From Nonlabens sp. (GTDB lineage: Bacteria; Bacteroidota; Bacteroidia; Flavobacteriales; Flavobacteriaceae), in contig JANQTO010000025.1 of the NCBI GenBank assembly GCA_030731685.1, positions 1 to 8,083 on the forward strand: DNA of 8,083 bases, written 5' to 3'. The notes under the pieces are model-generated. The model was not told the origin of the DNA and did not search any database. It saw only the letters and a list, made by a program, of their open reading frames with translations. Both the position numbers and the translations under genes were made by a program. Of the stretch, positions 4,819 through 8,083 are shown one piece after another; positions within the stretch are counted from its first letter, which is position 1, and every line of letters begins with the position of its first letter.

Positions 4819-6717
4819 ATGAGCGATAAGTTAAAACACGAGTGCGGTATCGCACTTATACGATTACTAAAACCACTAGAATTCTACAAAGAAAAGTACG
4901 GCACCGCTTTCTACGGCATAAACAAAATGTACTTGATGATGGAGAAGCAGCACAACCGTGGCCAGGATGGTGCCGGTTTTGCAAGCATCAAACTAGACGT
5001 AGACCCAGGACAGCGATATATATCGCGTGTGCGAAGCAATGCAGCGCAGCCCATTCAAGATATTTTCGCACAGGTGAATGAGCGTATAAATGAAGAACTC
5101 GCCGCAAACCCAGATATCAAGGATGACGTAGCTGCTCAAAAGAAAGAAATCCCTTATGTAGGTGAGGTTATGATGGGTCATGTGCGTTATGGAACTTTCG
5201 GAAAGAACAGTATCGAGTCTGTCCATCCGTTTTTGAGACAGAACAACTGGATGCACCGTAACCTGATTATGGCAGGGAACTTTAACATGACTAATGTTAA
5301 TACCCTTTTTAATAAGCTCGTGGAACTGGGACAGCACCCTAAAGACATGGCAGACACGGTTACCGTCATGGAAAAAGTAGGTCATTTTCAAGATCGTGAA
5401 GTGAGCAAACTGTATAAAAAATTAAAGGATAAAGGCTTTACAAAGCAAGAATCATCTCCTGAGATTGCCGCTAGGCTCAATGTGGCAAAAATCCTTAAGA
5501 AAAGTGCACGCGACTGGGACGGTGGTTATGCCATGGCAGGACTTATGGGACATGGCGATGCTTTTTTATTGCGCGATCCAGCAGGCATACGACCAGCATA
5601 TTATTATCAGGACGACGAGGTCGTAGTTGTAGCAAGCGAGCGACCAGTTATACAAACCGCGTTTAATGCGCCTTTTGAACAGGTGAAAGAACTTGACCCT
5701 GGTAAAGCCATCATTATAAAGAAAAACGGAGCGGTAACGCTGGAGCAAATTATGGAGCCGCTCGAGCGCAAAGCATGTTCCTTTGAACGCATATATTTCT
5801 CTAGAGGTAGCGATGCCGAAATTTATCAAGAGCGCAAGATGCTTGGGAAACTACTGTTCCCTAAAATCATGGAATCTGTCGACGCAGATATCGACAACAC
5901 TGTGTTTTCTTACATTCCAAACACTGCCGAAACCTGTTTTTATGGCATGATAGAAGAAGGCCATGTGTTCTTGAATAGACAAAAAAGGGATGCTATTATC
6001 GCAGGTGATGGTAAACTTACCGCTGAGCAGGTAGAGGATACGCTTTCGCGAAAGCTGAGAACCGAAAAAATCGCCATTAAAGATGCAAAACTGCGTACAT
6101 TCATAACTGAAGATTCTTCTCGTGACGACCTTGTAGCGCACGTGTATGATGTGACTTACGGAGTGGTTAAGAAAAATGATAATCTCGTTATTATCGATGA
6201 TTCTATTGTACGTGGAACGACGCTCAAAAAATCCATTCTTAAAATGATGGATAGATTAAGTCCAAAACGTATTGTAATCGTTTCTAGCGCTCCACAAATA
6301 CGCTATCCAGACTGTTACGGTATCGATATGGCACGTTTAGAAGGGCTTATTGCTTTTCAAGCAGCACTTGCTTTACATAAGGATCGTGGCACCTATGCGA
6401 TTGTAGAAGAGATTTATAAAAAATGTGCTTTGCAAACGGACTTGCCAGACAGCAAAGTGGTAAACCACGTTAAGGAGTTATATGACCCATTTACTGACGA
6501 CGAGATAAGTGACAAAATCGCGCAATTACTGTCTGATGAAACTATTAATGCGGAAGTTAAAATTATCTACCAAACAGTTGACAACTTACATAAGGCCTGC
6601 CCTAAAAATTTAGGTGACTGGTATTTTACAGGAGATTATCCTACAGTAGGCGGTAACCGTGTGGTGAACAGAGCTTACATTAATTTCTTTGAAGGGAAAT
6701 TGGGAAGAGCTTATTAA
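4819..6717 (+). CDS. purF: Amidophosphoribosyltransferase (glutamine PRPP amidotransferase), long Bacteroidota form
   Basis: Catalyses the first committed step of purine synthesis: PRPP plus glutamine to phosphoribosylamine. The protein has an N-terminal Ntn glutaminase domain and a C-terminal phosphoribosyltransferase domain. The catalytic Cys9 follows an eight-residue leader (MSDKLKHE) and begins CGIALIR, so it needs propeptide removal, as in the Bacillus enzyme. Glutaminase motifs are QHNRGQDGAG (44-53), GHVRYGT (120-126, with glutamine-binding Arg123), AGNFN (152-156) and Asp179. In the transferase half are CSFERIYFSRG (320-330), IPNTAE (366-371), LRTFIT (425-430) and the PRPP loop NLVIIDDSIVRGTT (455-468), followed by YGIDM (500-504). 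At 632 residues it is well over 100 longer than E. coli PurF (505), with extra segments around 55-115, 190-230, 380-425 and 535-590. The Cys positions that ligate the Fe-S cluster in Bacillus PurF are not conserved. Whether the genome also has a canonical purF is unknown. Confidence 0.92.
   Translation: MSDKLKHECGIALIRLLKPLEFYKEKYGTAFYGINKMYLMMEKQHNRGQDGAGFASIKLDVDPGQRYISRVRSNAAQPIQDIFAQVNERINEELAANPDIKDDVAAQKKEIPYVGEVMMGHVRYGTFGKNSIESVHPFLRQNNWMHRNLIMAGNFNMTNVNTLFNKLVELGQHPKDMADTVTVMEKVGHFQDREVSKLYKKLKDKGFTKQESSPEIAARLNVAKILKKSARDWDGGYAMAGLMGHGDAFLLRDPAGIRPAYYYQDDEVVVVASERPVIQTAFNAPFEQVKELDPGKAIIIKKNGAVTLEQIMEPLERKACSFERIYFSRGSDAEIYQERKMLGKLLFPKIMESVDADIDNTVFSYIPNTAETCFYGMIEEGHVFLNRQKRDAIIAGDGKLTAEQVEDTLSRKLRTEKIAIKDAKLRTFITEDSSRDDLVAHVYDVTYGVVKKNDNLVIIDDSIVRGTTLKKSILKMMDRLSPKRIVIVSSAPQIRYPDCYGIDMARLEGLIAFQAALALHKDRGTYAIVEEIYKKCALQTDLPDSKVVNHVKELYDPFTDDEISDKIAQLLSDETINAEVKIIYQTVDNLHKACPKNLGDWYFTGDYPTVGGNRVVNRAYINFFEGKLGRAY
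6042..6055. repeat. Perfect 14-bp palindrome GCTTTCGCGAAAGC within purF
   Basis: GCTTTCGCGAAAGC is its own reverse complement and encodes part of the peptide DTLSRKLR in purF (residues 407-414). Only one copy exists in this window. I recall this word as recurring in some marine flavobacterial genomes, often seen in proteins as LSRK or AFAKA, but repetition cannot be shown here. Confidence 0.4.
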
Positions 6718-6736
6718 AACAGAAATCAATAGAATT

Positions 6737-6775
6737 AAAAAACCACCGTTTCATAGGAGAAACGGTGGTTTTATA
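6737..6775. terminator. Bidirectional rho-independent terminator between purF and sodA
   Basis: AAAACCACCGTTTC (6739-6752) pairs perfectly over 14 bases with GAAACGGTGGTTTT (6759-6772) around the six-base loop ATAGGA. Plus-strand transcripts end in a T-rich run. On the minus strand the A run at 6737-6742 becomes six T. The hairpin lies between two convergent genes, 20-30 bases from each stop codon, and serves both. Confidence 0.93.
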
Positions 6776-6800
6776 CTTTTAAGTAATGCTTAATATAAGA

Positions 6801-7409
6801 TTATTTGCTCTTAGCAAAGCGGCTAGAGACCTCTTCCCAGTTAATTACATTGAAAAAAGCTTCTACATAATCAGGTCTACGATTTTGATAGTTTAGGTAG
6901 TATGCGTGTTCCCATACATCAAGTCCTAAAATAGGAGTTCCGCCACAGCCTACGCCTGGCATTAAGCTGTTATCTTGGTTAGGAGTTCCACAAACGTCTA
7001 GTGTTCCATCGCTTTTAACACACAACCATGCCCATCCTGATCCAAATTGGCCTTTAGCTGCATCGCTAAATTTATTTTTAAAAGCTTCAAAAGAGCCAAA
7101 TGCACTGTCTATGGCAGTTGCTAAATCACCGCTCGGGTTGCCGCCACCATTTGGTGACATTACAGACCAGAAAAGACTGTGGTTATAAAAACCGCCGCCG
7201 TTATTGCGTACTGCTTTATTGTCCATGTCTAGGTTAGTAAGAATGTTCTCAATTGTCTTTCCCTCTAAGTCAGTGCCTTCTATAGCAGCGTTGAGGTTAT
7301 TTGTATATCCTTGGTGGTGCTTGCCGTGGTGTATTTCCATGGTTTTAGCATCTATATGTGGTTCAAGTGCATCAAATGCGTACGGTAAAGTTGGTAGTTC
7401 GAAAGCCAT
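6801..7409 (-). CDS. sodA: Superoxide dismutase, Mn-type (Fe/Mn family)
   Basis: Converts superoxide to oxygen and hydrogen peroxide. At 202 residues it has the usual length, and there is no signal peptide, so it is cytosolic. The four metal ligands are His27 (MEIHHGKHH, 24-32), His77 ([11 protein letters not shown], 71-81), Asp164 and His168 (LDVWEHAYY, 163-171). The Gln that tunes the metal redox potential is Gln145 in PNQD (143-146), the position used by Mn enzymes, and [11 protein letters not shown] lacks the Gln that Fe enzymes place before the second ligand; Mn is therefore favoured, although cambialistic activity cannot be ruled out. The C-terminal half ([23 protein letters not shown]) is canonical. 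It has three Cys (130, 140, 155), none of them a metal ligand. The gene is single, convergent with purF across a shared terminator and divergent from the helicase gene. A weak -7-like box lies at 7446-7453. Confidence 0.97.
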   Translation of the reverse strand: MAFELPTLPYAFDALEPHIDAKTMEIHHGKHHQGYTNNLNAAIEGTDLEGKTIENILTNLDMDNKAVRNNGGGFYNHSLFWSVMSPNGGGNPSGDLATAIDSAFGSFEAFKNKFSDAAKGQFGSGWAWLCVKSDGTLDVCGTPNQDNSLMPGVGCGGTPILGLDVWEHAYYLNYQNRRPDYVEAFFNVINWEEVSSRFAKSK

Positions 7410-7445
7410 AATCGTATTTTTATAGGTTTATTATTAATTGTTGCG

Positions 7446-7453
7446 TAAAGTTA
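7446..7453 (-). promoter_or_regulatory. Weak candidate -7 element for sodA
   Basis: On the minus strand this reads TAACTTTA, matching TAnnTTTG except for the last base, 36 bases before the sodA ATG. No TTG lies at a suitable distance upstream. I see no other promoter-like match and no obvious peroxide- or iron-responsive operator in 7410-7530. Confidence 0.3.
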
Positions 7454-7530
7454 ATGCCTGCAATCGTTCTTAAGAAATATATAGTGTTATATTATCCTTA
7501 AACCCTGGTCAGGTCTTCAATTAAATCCTT

Positions 7531-8083
7531 ATGATTTCATCACCTACTACCATTTATAGCGCGAGCGCAGGCTCTGGCAAGACTTATACTCTCGCACGCG
7601 ATTACCTGACCTTGTTATTTAAGCATCCGTTTCATGATGGTTACAGGTATATACTAGCAGTAACCTTTACAAACAAAGCGGTTGCCGAAATGAAGGAGCG
7701 CATCATGCACTACTTACAGGCATTTACAAAAGAAGATATAGACCCGAAATTACTAGGTATTTTTAATCATATTCAGCAAGTAACGGGTCTAGACAATGCA
7801 AAAATGCGACTCAAGGCTACTGCCGTTCACAACAAATTATTGCACGATTATGCCGCATTTGACATTGTAACTATAGATGCATTCTCGCACCGCATTTTGC
7901 GCACGTTTTCAAAAGACCTGAACCTGCCTGATGGTTTTGAGGTATCGCTGGATTCAAGCGGTCTCATTGATAAAGCTATTTATAGACTGCTAGCTCGTTC
8001 AGGGCATGAAAAAGAACTTACCAAAATACTTCTATCTTTTTCCTTAGAAAAGATAGAAGATGGCCGTAGTTGGGATGTGGAAT
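7531..8083 (+). CDS. UvrD/RecB-like (AddA-type) superfamily 1 DNA helicase, N-terminal part only
   Basis: The reading frame is open from the ATG at 7531 to the right edge: 184 codons plus one base, the N-terminal part of what is normally a protein of about 1000 residues. Walker A (helicase motif I) is SASAGSGKTYTLA (residues 10-22). Motif Ia is AVTFTNKAVAEMKERI (43-58), the standard UvrD/RecB form. DIVTIDAFSHRILRTF (111-126) corresponds to the family's 'TIHSFC..ILR' segment just after motif Ia. This arrangement, starting directly with 'IYSASAGSGKT', is typical of the Bacteroidota RecB/AddA-like helicase, which usually works with an AddB-like nuclease partner in double-strand break repair. Walker B, the later helicase motifs and any C-terminal nuclease domain lie outside the window. 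It is divergent from sodA, separated by 121 bases. No clear -7 box or Shine-Dalgarno sequence precedes the ATG. Confidence 0.88.
   Translation, partial: MISSPTTIYSASAGSGKTYTLARDYLTLLFKHPFHDGYRYILAVTFTNKAVAEMKERIMHYLQAFTKEDIDPKLLGIFNHIQQVTGLDNAKMRLKATAVHNKLLHDYAAFDIVTIDAFSHRILRTFSKDLNLPDGFEVSLDSSGLIDKAIYRLLARSGHEKELTKILLSFSLEKIEDGRSWDVE

Noticed and set aside
4993..5391. A 132-codon minus-strand reading frame opposite purF.
   Set aside because: It lies entirely across conserved PurF glutaminase motifs, shows no recognisable domain, and is the largest of several antisense frames expected by chance.
5776..6600. Possible [4Fe-4S] cluster in PurF, as in the Bacillus enzyme.
   Set aside because: Cys320 is present, but the position matching the second ligand is Asp498 (Cys499 is shifted by one), and the C-terminal Cys pair before FTGDYPT is missing; only Cys594 lies nearby.
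7204..7425. A 73-codon plus-strand reading frame opposite the start of sodA.
   Set aside because: It is antisense to the highly conserved dismutase N-terminus and extends into its leader; no motif or initiation signal supports it.
7476..7493. AT-only inverted repeat AATATA/TATATT in the sodA-helicase intergenic region, considered as an operator.
   Set aside because: Six-base A/T arms are common in this composition and no known repressor consensus is matched.
7504..7513. Short inverted repeat CCTGGTCAGG before the helicase gene.
   Set aside because: Four-base arms with a two-base centre are too short to tell from chance, and it lies where the leader of the helicase mRNA would be.
1..8083. 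Search for a mobile element, CRISPR array, toxin-antitoxin pair, phage defence island or other novel multi-gene system.
   Set aside because: No direct repeats with regular spacing, transposase, integrase, tRNA-borne attachment site or small unknown gene pair is visible; the complete genes are nearly all recognised housekeeping families.

Overview
The window looks like ordinary chromosomal housekeeping DNA from a bacterium of the phylum Bacteroidota, most likely a (marine) member of the Flavobacteriaceae. Four signs support this. (1) At least four genes are preceded by the Bacteroidota -7 promoter element TAnnTTTG. (2) None of the start codons has a convincing Shine-Dalgarno sequence; the regions before the ATGs are A/T-rich instead. 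(3) Ribosomal protein S16 carries a long acidic C-terminal tail. (4) The protein set is typical of the group: a DUF6252-like lipoprotein, a 632-residue PurF, and a RecB/AddA-like helicase divergent from a superoxide dismutase. I cannot fix the genus from the sequence alone.

Layout, left to right. A lipoprotein gene on the minus strand runs off the left edge (1-473) and is divergent from the next operon across a 124-base region holding a promoter for each side. The plus-strand cluster rpsP - rimM - trmN6 (598-2466) has gaps of 11 and 16 bases and is a translation cluster: ribosomal protein S16, the 30S maturation factor RimM, and a tRNA adenine-N6 methyltransferase. A glutaryl-CoA dehydrogenase gene (2524-3702) follows 57 bases later without an intervening terminator, so it may be read through from the cluster; a clear terminator closes the run at 3723-3761. 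Next come a PfkB-family kinase (3834-4754), a strong terminator, and a long PurF-type amidophosphoribosyltransferase (4819-6717). Each of these two has its own -7 box. A perfect 14-bp-stem hairpin at 6739-6772 serves as a two-way terminator between purF and the convergent superoxide dismutase gene (6801-7409, minus strand). The window ends in the first 184 codons of a UvrD/RecB-like helicase (7531 onward, plus strand), divergent from the dismutase.

The genes cover ribosome assembly and tRNA modification, acyl-CoA catabolism (lysine/tryptophan breakdown to crotonyl-CoA), the first committed step of purine synthesis, oxidative-stress defence and DNA repair. The kinase next to purF has no assigned substrate and is the least understood complete gene.

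No stretch longer than 300 bases lacks a gene. I see no tRNA, rRNA, insertion sequence, CRISPR array, prophage or other mobile element, and I do not find a convincing novel multi-gene system. The points most worth a second look are an unusual glutaminase active site and large extra segments in PurF, the orphan PfkB kinase, the acidic S16 tail, a possible rpsP leader hairpin, and a perfect palindrome GCTTTCGCGAAAGC inside purF that may be a genome-wide repeated word.
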